A DNA stretch of 64,000 bases, taken from positions 62,001 through 126,000 of the forward strand of contig QPFY01000009.1 in NCBI GenBank assembly GCA_003665825.1, given 5' to 3'. This DNA comes from Microbotryum silenes-acaulis (lineage: Eukaryota > Basidiomycota > Microbotryomycetes > Microbotryales > Microbotryaceae). The first letter of the stretch is position 1; each line of letters opens with the position of its first letter. The notes under the pieces were generated by a model, which was given only the letters and a program-made list of their open reading frames with translations, did not search any database and was not told the DNA's origin. Position numbers and translations under genes: made by a program. Of this stretch, positions 52,517-63,100 are shown piece by piece.

Positions 52517-52797
52517 TGTTGTGGGAAATTAGTGGGGTCGGCGGTCCAGAGGGACTTATGGTCTTAGCAGTGGCGCGGGGCGCGCGGGTGTTGTGCGGGG
52601 TCCGGTAGAGGCGGCAGAGGCGGCTGGTTGTTTACATGAGATTGCGTCTTTTGGCCTAGCTGTTTTTTCTCTCTTCTCCACCACACACTCGATATCACAT
52701 CTCGCCCATTCGCTCTGTTACAGTCGATTGACCTTTAGCGATCCGCTATCTCACACTAGGTCATCTATCGACACCACGTAACTAGAGACGCTCCTAC
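52517..52797 (+). mobile_element. Solo LTR-H in family G gag, 281 bp
   Basis: It begins TGTTGTGGGAAATT and ends CTACAACAACA. Target duplication GAGGT at 52512-52516 and 52798-52802. Removing it restores a continuous Gag frame. No internal sequence of family H is present in this window. Confidence 0.85.
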
Positions 52798-52918
52798 AAC
52801 AACAGAGGTAGCGGACGCGACATCGATGGTGTGGATCGACGTTGATGTCGGTGGTAGAGGAGGCGTAGATGCCATGTCACCGTGATCGTCGGGGTCGCCC
52901 GCCGCTGGTAGGTTCGGT

Positions 52919-52930
52919 GGGCTCATAACC
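52919..52930 (-). other. Primer-binding site of family G
   Basis: GGTTATGAGCCC on the minus strand, upstream of the family G Gag start. It is identical to the sites of C and Copia-D. Confidence 0.65.
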
Positions 52931-53113
52931 TTTTGGGAACCTGAAGCCGAGGCACGAGATACGTAAGTACGAGAGCCGCAGATGATAGTAAAGATAGTTG
53001 GAGGAAGAAGAGAAGCGCTAAGGGAGCGCGCGCGAGGCAACTAATATCAACAACTAGTAACTAATCATAATCAGGAAGACAAGTGGGATGAAACAGCAAT
53101 ATACACTCTGACA
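52931..53113 (-). mobile_element. LTR-G, 5' LTR of the family G element, about 183 bp
   Basis: The start TGTCAGAGTG on the minus strand is where Gypsy2 RT is interrupted (after GLCNAPA). The end is taken as the base before the primer-binding site (CCCAAAA). Only one copy exists in the window, so the ends rest on these two boundaries alone. Confidence 0.65.
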
Positions 53114-55200
53114 GCCGGCGCGTTGCAGAGTCCCATGGGCATCACGGTCCACTCGAACAGGCCCCATGGCGTTGTGACCGCCGTCTTTGCGATGTCGTCC
53201 TCCGCCATTTTGGTTTGGAAGAACGAGTTGGTCATGTCAATTTTCCCCCAGAATCGGGCCTTCGAGCAGACCGACAGAATTTCGTCTGGCAGTGGTAAGG
53301 GGGTGCGGTCCCGACCAGTTCCCTCATTGAGCTCACGGTAGTCACAGACCCATCTTGGTAAGATCAACTCGTCCTTCTCCATGCCTTTCTTTGGGATGAT
53401 GAACAATGGCGACGCGTATTCGGATGACGACTTCCGTATACGTCCGGTGGCAATATGCTGGTCCAGAAGCCGTTTCCACGCTGTTCGATAACGGTGCGGT
53501 GTGCGATAACCCTTTAAGTTCGGCTTCTTTGCTCCCGGCTTGAGTTCGATGCGGTGTCGGACTGGTGACTCGTACTTTGATACTCGTGGGATATCGCTCG
53601 AGAATTGATCCGCAAACTCCGCTCGCAGCATCGCTTCCCGCCGTCGCAGTTCCGCGTGCTCCGCCTCCTTTTGCTGCACCCCGTCGATGTACGCGATGAC
53701 AGCATTCCAGTTGATCCGCGCCTTGTTGCTCCGCTTGGCGCCCCTTTCCGTGCGTTGCTGGGGATGCGGTCCAAACATCGGCGCGAGCAGGTCGATCGTC
53801 ACGTTGGGAGCCTCCGGGTGTGGGACCAGGATCCGGTGGTTCTCGCAATCGATGTTCACCTTGTGCTTCGTGAGGAAATTGAACCCCAACACCACTTCCA
53901 ACGGCTCCTGCAGCTTGGCCACCTTCAGAATCGTCTCTCCGGCTTCCCAGGCCCCATTTTCCGATGTGATTGGGATTTTCACGAATGAGGTAATGCGGAA
54001 CGCGCTCTGTTGGCCTTTGATTGCAGTTCTGACCGTTGAAGGTACAGGCAGACGGTACTTAACTAACCCCAGTTTCTCAACCACCTTATCTGCGATGAAG
54101 GAGGAAGAGGCCCCGGAGTCAGCAAGTGCGTTGAACGTTGCCGAGCCTTTGTCGTTGTGCAGAACCATGGGAATCATCGAGAGAAATCGAGGAGCGTACT
54201 CGTTTTCTCCGTCCGTCGAGAAGTTGTCATCGTCGTGATCGGCAATCTGGTTGAGAGTCTCCTTCGGGCCTGCGTTCGTCTTTTTCTTCTCCTGTTCGGC
54301 CCAGCCTTTGGGAACATCCGGCGCCGAGTGCCATTCGGCCGTGCAGGTTCGCAAGAAGTGGTCGACATTAATTCGGCGGCAGCTGAAACATCCGTTGTTG
54401 CGTTGCAGGTAGTCCTTCATCGCGTCGGTGTGCGGCTGGTGCCGGCGGTCGTGGCGGCAGAAGCCCGGTAGGAGTTCGGCTTTGTTGCGGTGACCGCCAT
54501 CGCCTGAGGTTGTGGAGCGGCTACATTTCGGATCCCCGACAGCATGTTCCATTGAGACCTTGCGAGCCGTTCAAACGCTTCGTACGAGACCACCTTTGGT
54601 TTGGCGAGTCCCACCTTTGATGCTGCTACGTAGTCCAAGTCGTCTTGGTGCAGCCCGGTGTTGATAAGGAGATCGTTCTGGCGCAGTACTACACTCAGTT
54701 GGGTGTCCATGTTGAATAAGAGGATCTTGACGAACTCCGCGTCGCTGAGGGCCGCTTGCCCGAGTTGCAGTTGGAGTGCACGAAGTCCCGATGCCCATGT
54801 GGTGTATTCCGCGTTGCGCTGCTTCGAGTGTCTGATTGAAGGCGAAGTCTAGGGGCAGTGCCTTGCGAACCAGTGCAACCTTGAATTCGTCCCACGTGCG
54901 GTCCTCCGTCAATGATACTAGCCAGTCCTTGAGATAGTCATGCTCCACGTGGTTTTGGATAAACATGACCTTAAATCCCATGTCGTTGACACCATGATGC
55001 ATGAACAGGTTGTCCATGTTGGTCAGGAACGCTCGGATCGATGCTAGGGTGAGCGGGCCGTTCACGAGCTTGGGTGCAATGAGCTTCAGGCCCTTGGGCA
55101 TCGTCACCACCGGCTGCTCATCCGAGCTCGTTTCGGCAGTCTGGTCTTGCTGGTTTGACGCTGGTGGCGGTGCCCCTTGGGCCTTCTTGCCACGCGCCAT
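53114..55200 (-). pseudogene. Gypsy2: Ty3/gypsy Gag-protease-RT fragment
   Basis: Minus strand, ATG at 55200 ([13 protein letters not shown]). Gag is followed, after frameshifts near 54810 and 54430, by a knuckle with wide spacing ([18 protein letters not shown]2-C-X6-H-X4-C). A retropepsin motif ([20 protein letters not shown]) and RT up to [10 protein letters not shown] come next. The RT part has [12 protein letters not shown] and [16 protein letters not shown]. The YxDD box, RNase H and integrase are absent, because family G copia is inserted right after NAPA and its far side is lost. It is a different element from Gypsy1. Two frameshifts and the truncation make it inactive. Confidence 0.88.
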
Positions 55201-55515
55201 GGTCGTTCGTTATCGTTCGTTGCGTTGGGGTGTCACTGGCGCACGTTGGGGGCGTGCGTCTTTGACCGTTGTGAAAAAAAAAGTAATACACCCCGTAGGA
55301 GTGCACACCGGAGCAACAACGATAAGATCACAGGACCAAAGTATGTAGGATTGACACTGGACACTCTACGTTAGTCGCTGCTACAACAATGCCTCCTGAT
55401 CCACTTGGGCTCACCTGGACACTCTACATTAGTCGCTGAGGAGAGACTAAGAGTGCCCAGGCGCGCGTTTCCTCCTCCTAAGGCCCAGGCGCACGGGCCT
55501 TACACTCTCCACCAC
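55201..55515 (-). mobile_element. Gypsy2 leader or LTR-like region, with a duplicated block
   Basis: No gene is seen. On the minus strand a 23-bp block (AGCGACTAAYGTAGAGTGTCCAG) occurs twice (55428-55406 and 55370-55348), separated by a spacer that begins GTGAGCCC. The second copy contains CTAAC 14 nt before its final AG, so the interval could be spliced as a 58-nt intron. A T-run lies at 55276-55284 (A-run on plus). Confidence 0.55.
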
Positions 55516-57828
55516 CTATTTCAAACCCCCGCCCCCCCTTACAACCGCTGCTTCGGTCAGACATCTGTTGGCTTCAGTGTCGTTGCGTAGGAGTCCCCGT
55601 TCGACACAGATTTCCCGGAATGTTCGAAACTCAACACCATTGAAAGTCTTCAGATCCGCAAACGATGTCGGAGAAGGCACCTTGAGAAGAAGTAGTCGCA
55701 AGTAGTATCGCTCTCTGCCTTCAGGACCGCAAAAGTAGATTCTTCCAATTGTCCGGTTGTCAACTTTTTGTGGAACCCAAGCTCGATCTTTGTTGTTCCA
55801 TCTGAATCGGGTTGGCACGTCGACGTAAAGCAATTCTTGTGCATTGTGATCAGGCGGCGTCTTGGCGCACAATTTGATGAAGGCGGTTAACGTCGTTTCC
55901 GGTGGCGCTGATAAATCTGGTGCTCCCTGATCTGGGTCGAACCGAACTTCTTGCTCATTCGGGAGGTGCAGCGCAAGTCTGGCCACTGCGGGATCCCGAT
56001 CGTGCATCCCGAATCGAAATATCCGGTGAATGGCTTCGGAGGCGCAAACATATCGAGCGTCAGGGAAGTTGTTGATTTCGTCTTGAGCTCCGGGTTCGTC
56101 GATCGTAAATGAAGTACGGTTGTGGCCCTTGTAAACGTACTTGTACAGGTATTTGATTGCAGCAACGCCGCTTGCAATTTCCATGTTGACATGACAGTTG
56201 TACTTGGAACAATGTTTGCATCCGTGAAAACTTCTTCTTGCGCTGTTCCCGGGAATTTGACATATTGGTGTATGCCGCGACGCCAGTAGTGTGGATAGCC
56301 ACCGTCTTCGCTGGTTGTGCGCGGTTGGAGTCGTTTGGGAAACCCTTTGGTACATTTTCCATGGTCGTCGTGGCAGGTATGCTTGCCGGGACGATCACAT
56401 CGCCGGTGTAGCATGGAGTTTGTGATGGTCTCAAACAATGCAGGGAATTTGTTGGGGTCAGGTATTTCTGCGGTCACTATCTTGTCATAATTGTCGTTTG
56501 TTTTTGGTTTGTCTTCTGGATCCATGATCAAAAGGATATGGGCGTGAGGCAATTCGCGCTTTTGAAATTCGACAACATAGACATATGCGATGACCTGCGC
56601 AAAGAATTGAGACACGTGAGCATTCTATCCATACAATGTGGTAGATTGACCGCGCCAATTGACATACCTTTCCAAAGACTCCCGGTGCACGACCAACGCC
56701 TAATACATCCGCAAGAAGAGCTTTCAATCTGCCGTGAAAGACCCGTGTTACTATGTCGGGACGGTCGGATGCGGTTTGGCCAGGAAGCAACGCGTTGACG
56801 ATTTCTGACCATGCAGGGTTGCATGTCATAGTGATGAATAGGTCCGGAGCACCAAAAACACGAACAATGGCCATAGCATCTTGGTAAAGTTGGACCATTT
56901 GGCGTGGCGATCCGGTGTGTGACGACGGTAGAATGACTCTTTTGCCAATCTGCGCGAGATCGAGTCCTTCAGCCAGGCTTGCTTGAAGGGACGAATACTC
57001 TTCGGCTCTGAGCTTTTTCTGATTCGTTCTCATCCAAAATAGCCGTTCTTGTTCAGTTAATGCCCAGGCGTCCACAACAAATTTCTAGAACAACGTCGGG
57101 TAACTGATATTCGGAGGGCGAATATGGAAGTAGTACGCGTTGAATTGGCTCTGCGTCACACGTTTGGATCCGCCCTTTCCGGTTTGTGGGTTGGCGTTGG
57201 CGTTATCCGTTGTGCGTTGCAATACACCGTTTTCGTCTAGCACGCGTCGAGCTGCCTCTGTTGCGAGAGCGTTTTGGCTAAGCGGAATTTTGTCATGGTA
57301 CCAGTCTTCGCCATACGGTAACAATAGCGGGTACGTGAGTGCCATGAGCGCAGGGTGACCATTGGGAATGAGCTGAATTCCGTGGCTGTCATCATTTGGT
57401 GGGTGACGTAACCGAACAACGATCTCTCTTCTTGAAGATCGGTACTCGGTATCGTCTCCGGGTAGGATGACGGCCACCTCGTCTTGGGTCGGCAAGTTGT
57501 ACGTTCTCGGATCTCGGTTGCGCGGTGCAAGTAGACGCAGCTGGTACATGTGAGACGCATCACTGCCCATGAACTCTTGTGCTGTCAAGAACAGTTTGAC
57601 GCGGCTGTTGTGTTGTTGTAGCATGCCGTCGAGCAGAGGAACAATCTGTTGATACGCTGAGTCGAGACGTCGTACTTCTTCAGGCGGTCCATTGAATCTC
57701 CGTCGGGCTTCAATGCGTTCGGACCAATGTGCGGTCAAAACAAACACGAAGCAGACTGAGGCGCACGTCACATCTTGGCAACGCTGACCATCTTCGGAGG
57801 GGCTCTTGGAACTTCGCTGTGGCCCCAC
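55516..57828 (-). pseudogene. Helitron Rep (HUH) protein fragment, with one intron
   Basis: Minus strand. It matches the Helitron helicase-like N-terminal region: RDPRTYNLPTQDEVAVILPG, HPALMALTYPLLLPYGED, VDAWALTEQERLFWMRTNQ, GSPRQMVQLYQDAMAIV, APDLFITMTCNPAWSEI. The HUH motif follows in VVEFQKRELPHAHILLIM, then the tyrosine-rich block KYLYKYVYKG, where the catalytic tyrosines lie in this family. A GT-AG intron (56667-56595, 73 nt) joins GVFGK to VIAYVY in frame. TAG at 57087-57085 replaces an expected Gln in TLF-KFVVDAWA. A deletion with a frameshift near 56220 removes the segment before KYNCHVNME. The sequence ends at FADLKTFNGVEF...LTEAAV, before the Pif1-type helicase domain, and it also lacks the N-terminal cysteine block. 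Rolling-circle transposition from this copy is not possible. Confidence 0.87.
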
Positions 57829-58829
57829 TTTTAGGGTGAGCTTGAAGAAGTTATACTGTTGTCCAGAGCAGGAAGTGGCTGGTAAGTATTTACATTACTG
57901 CAGAGAGATTTCCAGTTCGGCCGGAAGCCAGACGATCTGTCAAACTAACTGTTGAACGATCTCGCCGCCGTGTTTGCAGCTTGCGCCAAGAGCCAGCTGG
58001 CCTCCCTCAATGCGGCGCAGCCGGACAACCAACCCCTGGCTCTTGGTCTAGTATCTCACGCTCTTACCCTTAAGCTGCAGTGAGTCGAGATTTTCCGCGG
58101 ATATCGGTTTTATCCCTGTGACATTCGACCTAACGTTCGTCTACTGGTCCCATCAATAGGCGCGTGTGTCTCTTGAAAAGGTGATGCCCCCGATTGCGGA
58201 GTTCTCAGGTGAGTCTCAAGCACCAGATGTTGCGACATACACGAGTTGTTTCCGCAGCGCCGGGGGGGGGGGAGGGTTATGCTTCCGTTTTAAGGTGGCG
58301 AAGCAGTGGCCAAAGACTCGCTCAAGGCAGGCCCGGAGGCCTGGCACTTAGGCACAGTTGGTGCCGAATGATACGTAAGAAGAGGACTCAGAATAGATTG
58401 TTTGGCTGGCAGTAGCCTAGTACTTAGCACTGTAATTATGAGTGGAATGCAAGCATATACCAGTACTACCAGGCATTGATCGCTCAAGCGCGCTTATACA
58501 CATAGTAGCACTGAAATCAGGTTGCTGTTGCAAAAGCACTATATAAGTGCACTTAAGTTAAGTGCCTTTTAAGTGTCGTTTAGCGACCCACCGGAGATTA
58601 TAGAAAACGAGCTAAATTTCACTAAAAGTGCGCTTTTGGCACTGAAGTGCGCTAAATTGCACTACTAAAGCGCGAGTGGCAAAGTTGCTGACGTGCGAAG
58701 AAACCGGCGGGGCAGCGCAAGCAAGGGGAGGCAAACCGGGCGGGCGGGCGGAAAAACAAAAAATTATAATGTTTCGAGCGAGCAACAGGCGATGTTGCGA
58801 GCGAAAATAGTTGGTTCTGGCAAGAGGGA
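57829..58829. other. Intergenic stretch between two Helitron pieces
   Basis: I see no convincing coding sequence. It holds a G-run at 58262-58272 and, from about 58420, AT-richer DNA than its surroundings. A cluster of palindromic AAGTGC/GCACTT motifs lies at its right end (58534-58672, listed separately). One or both Helitron ends may lie here, but I could not define a terminal hairpin plus CTRR end with confidence. Confidence 0.5.
58534..58672. repeat. Cluster of AAGTGCACTT/AGTGCGCT palindromic motifs
   Basis: It includes the perfect palindrome TAAGTGCACTTA (58545-58556), overlapped by ACTTAAGT (58551-58558). Further AAGTG, AAAAGTGCGCTTTT and GAAGTGCGCTAAA variants follow within 140 bp. 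The motif is shared in both orientations, so the stretch could fold or bind a dimeric protein. No function is known. Confidence 0.55.
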
Positions 58830-59990
58830 GTGATTCACACCGCACTAGCCTTTCGACTCGCTCGGCGCGCCCGTTGGTCGCCTTTGGCAACAGTTGGCAA
58901 CCGGCCAGCTCGAGCGCCTGCTGCTAGGCGCCCCGCTGCTCGACCCTCCTCTTCGTCCCGCTCCAAGCAACAGGATCAGCCCCCCATGCGTCATGACAAA
59001 ACCCAACCGAACTTTGTATTGCGACACATATACGAGCCCACCGTGCAGCTGTGCAGAATGGACAGCGTGGTCAGCGCGATGGCCGACCCGACGCCACCAC
59101 CACCTCGCGCAAAGGCGAGTGCGCAGGGCTCGAATCGCGCTCAAACCACTCAAGCCCCACGTTTCGCTCCGCGACTACCTCGGCCCCAGATGGCCGTGTG
59201 CACCCACTGCAAGGCTCGGCACTGGGAGTGCGAAAGTAAGAAGTCGACCGGACACTTCAGCAGGTGCTGTTCGCAGGGCAAGGTGCGGCTGCCTCCCCCT
59301 GGGCCCCAGCTCAATCCCAAGTATCGAAATCTACTTGAAGGCTCGGATAGCAGTCAGTCGCTCCGTCCAACGACATTCGTCTGCAGTTGACTCACATGCT
59401 GAACTGTGCGACCCACCTACGCAGAAGCTAAAATATCCCGCGAGCACGCTCGGTCGTACAACAACGCGCTGTCGTTCACGTCGCTCGCTGCCCACCTTGA
59501 CCAGACTCGACCAGGCACTCCAGAACCCCCGTGTTTCGCGTATTTGGTCGCCTTGACCATCGACTCGGCGCCCTCATTCCTGCCGCCAGTCAACGCCAGC
59601 CTTTGGCCAAACATGGCTCATCGACCCGGCCGAGGCCACCGACACTCGACTGGGACCCGACGGCGCAGACAGTCGCTTACAAAGATCTACTTTGACTAAG
59701 GTCGAGTCCATCTTGCGTACCGGAAATCGCTTTGTTAGGCTCTCAGCATCGGCCAAAGCCCGCGCAGAATGGGATACGGCCAAAGAATGGGTCCTACGCC
59801 TCTGCCTACCACCTGGCCGAGACCGACGCACCCACAACCTTCCTACCTCGAACACAGAAATGGGGATGCTTATCTGCGATTGTGCTGAAACCCGAATGGC
59901 ATCGTTCAAAAACCCAAAGAGAGGCAACCAGATCCTCTCTCTCTCTCTCTCTCTACAATCAGTTGACCAGTCAATGGATACACCCACACC
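58830..59990 (+). pseudogene. Helitron N-terminal fragment, plus strand, with one intron
   Basis: The frame carries the cysteine block that opens fungal Helitron proteins (VCTHCKARHWECE...CCSQGKVRLPPP, ATG at 59190), then YRNLLEGSDS. A GT-AG intron (59353-59424, 72 nt) joins this in frame to KISREHARSYNNALSFTSLAA. After small frameshifts (about 59510-59600) the pieces FRVFGRLDHRLGALIP, QTWLIDPAEATDTRLG and LTKVESILRTGNRFVRLS follow, then GRDRRTHNLPTSNTEMGMLI. It stops near a CT microsatellite, before the region where the minus-strand Helitron piece is best preserved. It overlaps that piece only in the NLPT segment, so the two come from different copies. The true start codon is uncertain; 58830 is simply the first ATG of the open frame. 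Confidence 0.8.
59934..59954. repeat. CT dinucleotide microsatellite
   Basis: About ten CT units lie at the end of the Helitron fragment. Confidence 0.9.
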
Positions 59991-60174
59991 ACAAAACAAA
60001 TTTATTTGGTTTTTACTTTTTCACTTTTCTTTTATCGGAAAGAGCGCTTCTTGAGGCTATCCTAGCATTCTTTGGGTGTGGAAAAATTGCTGTAGACAAT
60101 GAAACAGATGGGACATTCAATTAAATGCAATGTCCACAATCACTTCGAAATTTTGGAGTCATTAGAAAAGGTGG
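59991..60174. other. Short gap between Helitron fragment and URB1 stop
   Basis: 184 bp with T-rich and A-rich stretches. Nothing coding is seen. It should contain the URB1 3' untranslated end (minus strand). Confidence 0.5.
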
Positions 60175-63100
60175 CTAGGCACTACCGCTACTCCCTGGCA
60201 AAGCTAGATTGACTTTCCCCAGAACTTGTAGTGCCAAATGGTGTTCCTCCTTGTCCACTAAGGGAACAGTGGTGATCCAAAAGAGCAAACCATTGCGTCT
60301 GACAAGTTCCCGGGCAACTTTTGGTATCTTGGCTCCAGACAAGAAGAACTGCATATGCGTCAGATGTGCCAAGTCAGTCATCTTCCCCCCCAATCTCCTC
60401 GCAGACACCTCTAGCAAACAGCCTACCTGAAGGATGTGCAGTCTGAGGAAAGAATCATGCTGAGCTGATTCAAACAGACTGACAAGGAGCTCAAAGCTCT
60501 GGCGTCGGCGCAGAATCCTCCAGTCCTTTTGTCATGGGAAAAGACAGATCAGGAAAGACCATAGCATAAATGAATTTGTGCAGCATGATCACACCAAGAC
60601 TCACCTGTGTCCGCATAAGCCCGTGACCTAGAAAAAGGACCAGCCATCTGCGTTCTTCCTCGGGCAGTGCACTTGACGAGTAGAGTGTAGCATAAAACAT
60701 TGGTACATCGTGTTGGTCAACTTGAGAGCGCTGCAAGAGGAATTGCATAAAAGCCGGATAAAGAGTTGAAGTCGGTGTGCCTAGGGCAAGGACACAACAG
60801 CACAAGAAGAGAGAGATGACAGCTGGGACGGGTTCGCCGTTGACTCGGTAGATGCACTGGCGCGACATGTGCAACACCAGGGCAAGCTCATCCCTTTCTG
60901 GAAATACGGAAGCCCGCGACTTGCTCAGTGCAGCTTGAAGCGTAGACGAAGCGAGTTGACGCATATTCGGTGAAGGAGATGCAAGCGCAGCAATTGGAAT
61001 ACCAAGCGCTCCAGATTCGAGTAGGTTTGTCCAATCTGCGGCCTTGAGTTCATCTTCCGCAATTGTGTGGGAGACAAAAGGCAGTAGAAAGCCTGGGTCG
61101 TACGCGGGAAAATTCACCACCCCGCTGGTATGTGGAAGAGCTGAACCGCATGCTTGTAGCCAGGCGTTGCGCATCAGGCGTGGGTCAAGATGGTGCAGGC
61201 TCGCGCAACGATTCTTCTCCAACATTCGATTGCCAGTGTCTGGCGACCACCTTTTTGATGCTGCATTGATTGATCCTGCGTGTTCCAACTCGAGTCGTTG
61301 GAAGATCTCAAGAATGACCACGTCTTGGGCCAATGTGGTCGCCCCATAGATTGGTATGAGTCGGTCAACAAGTCGGCAAGATGCGGCGGCAGTCCATGAA
61401 GCGCGGGCAAGCGCGGCAATGAGCCGAATACTCGATTCGCTTGCACGGTGTTGTGATTGCGATCGGAAAGCAGGAGTTGCCAGCAGTGCATTCAGATGGC
61501 GAGCAACATCTTGATCCTGCAAAAAGAGATACTCCCAACGATGTCAATGTCCAAAATGGCAAATGAGCCTGGATGGTCACTGCTTGCCTACCTTCCAGTC
61601 ACTCAAGCTGCAAAGCATTGCTGCAAGCACGCTGTAGTCGCTCTGATCCTGTCGACGGTGGATGATCGCCGTGAGGAGCGGATCGAAGAGATGTTGCTTG
61701 CAGACAATAGTACGATGCAACTTGAGCGTCCGCACTGTGCCCCAACACGCATGATCAGCACAGTACCTGCAGACCTTTTCTTCATGGGCACTCACCCAAT
61801 TCGCTGACCAAATCACAGATGTGACCCTCGTCTTCTTTGTGCTCCATGGTGTACCGAATGATCCCCTCGAACGAATTGTTGACCCAATCACCAAGCACTG
61901 AATGCGCTGCTGGCATGTGATGTGCAAGTTGCGAAAGGAATCGAACTGGACGATGACTGAAAACTTGGTCTGTAGATTGTGGTAGAGCACCTTCCACTAT
62001 CAAGACCACCGATTGGGCCAAGTTGGGACTTTGTATTGCGTATGTCCCCACCAAGAACGCAGCCTCATCTATTGTTGTCGGGGTTGAGTTGTTGGCGGCG
62101 ACTAGGTGCTTCGTCCATTCGACAATGAGCTTGCGCAACGCGTCGGCCACATTTGGCCCTTTGACGGGCGTGCTGACCATGAAGCTCAGGGGAGCAGCAT
62201 ACGCTAGGTCGAGGCGTTTCTGCGTGGCAACGAAGGATTCGAAGAGCGCTCGCGCTGGTTCGGAGCGAGAGACCAATTGCACCAGGACGACCATGAACGA
62301 GCGATGTGTGGCCAATGTGGCCAGCAGGTTTCCTGTCCAGTCGACCGCATGACAATCGAGTAATGACTTGATCTGGGAAGCTTTGTTGCGGCCACTGGAG
62401 GAGAAGAAGCCGGCACCGTGCAGCAAGACGGCTTCGCATCCTTTGACGGGATGGGAGAGCTGTGCCAACGAGCACAATGTTGCGAAATGTTGCACCCACA
62501 ATTCGTTCACAACGGCCACTGAAGGTACGGAACTACATTGATGCAAAGCAGCGTCCAATGTTGCACGCGTCCATTGATCCATCGACAGCGTATCGTTGAC
62601 TACATGACGTAGCAGTGACACGGTCAAGCGGAGCAGGGATGATTGACCAAAGAACGGCATTAATGGGCCACTTGTGAGTAACAACTTTTGTGGAAATAAG
62701 GTCTCTTGTGCATCAGCAAGGGTTCTCTTACAATACAAAGTCCGGGGCAGTTGCACATACTCACCCCGGGAGACAATTTTGCTTCATCACTGCCGATGAT
62801 GAGCTGGCAATATGGCATTGCGGCGCGCCGACCATTGAGATTGTTCGGAGAGAAAAGCACACGGACAAGATGAAGCATCGCTGAGGGAGGGGGGCGACCC
62901 TGTTATCAGCTCTCAACGGCATGAGCAAGGGAAGTCTCTGCAGCGGACTCACCCGAGAGATGTTCGGGCTCTTCGCTGCGTGCAAGGGCTTTGGGGATAA
63001 TGTCGCTGCCAGAGACTAAAGTCTGGATACGATTTCGTTGGACAGGACTTGGGCAATCTTCGTAAATCGAAATGACCATCCAAGCGAACACGCCGTTCCC

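Larger units (their letters stand above)
49078..52918 (-). pseudogene. Family G copia Gag-Pol, split by LTR-C, LTR-A and LTR-H
   Basis: Minus strand. Gag begins near 52918 (MSPPNLPAAGDPDD), is interrupted by solo LTR-H and continues with [12 protein letters not shown]. The Gag body is shortened. The CCHC knuckle is [14 protein letters not shown] and the protease motif is [12 protein letters not shown], with DSA instead of the usual DSG. The pre-integrase region ([10 protein letters not shown]...) is cut by LTR-C at 51421 and resumes at 50019 with the integrase core ([19 protein letters not shown]). At 49682-49684 TAA replaces a Gln codon in the conserved [13 protein letters not shown]. The sequence ends in the linker at 49078, where LTR-C begins, so RT and RNase H are missing. 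Confidence 0.88.

Noticed and set aside
59190..59392. A zinc-cluster transcription factor at the cysteine-rich ORF
   Set aside because: The pattern CTHCKARHWECE...CCSQGKVRLP and the continuation after the intron (SYNNALSFTSLAA, GALIP, NLPT) match Helitron proteins, not Zn2Cys6 factors.
61457..61807. Plus-strand ORFs across URB1 (for example 61457-61807)
   Set aside because: They are shadows of the minus-strand exons and cross predicted introns. They have no motif.
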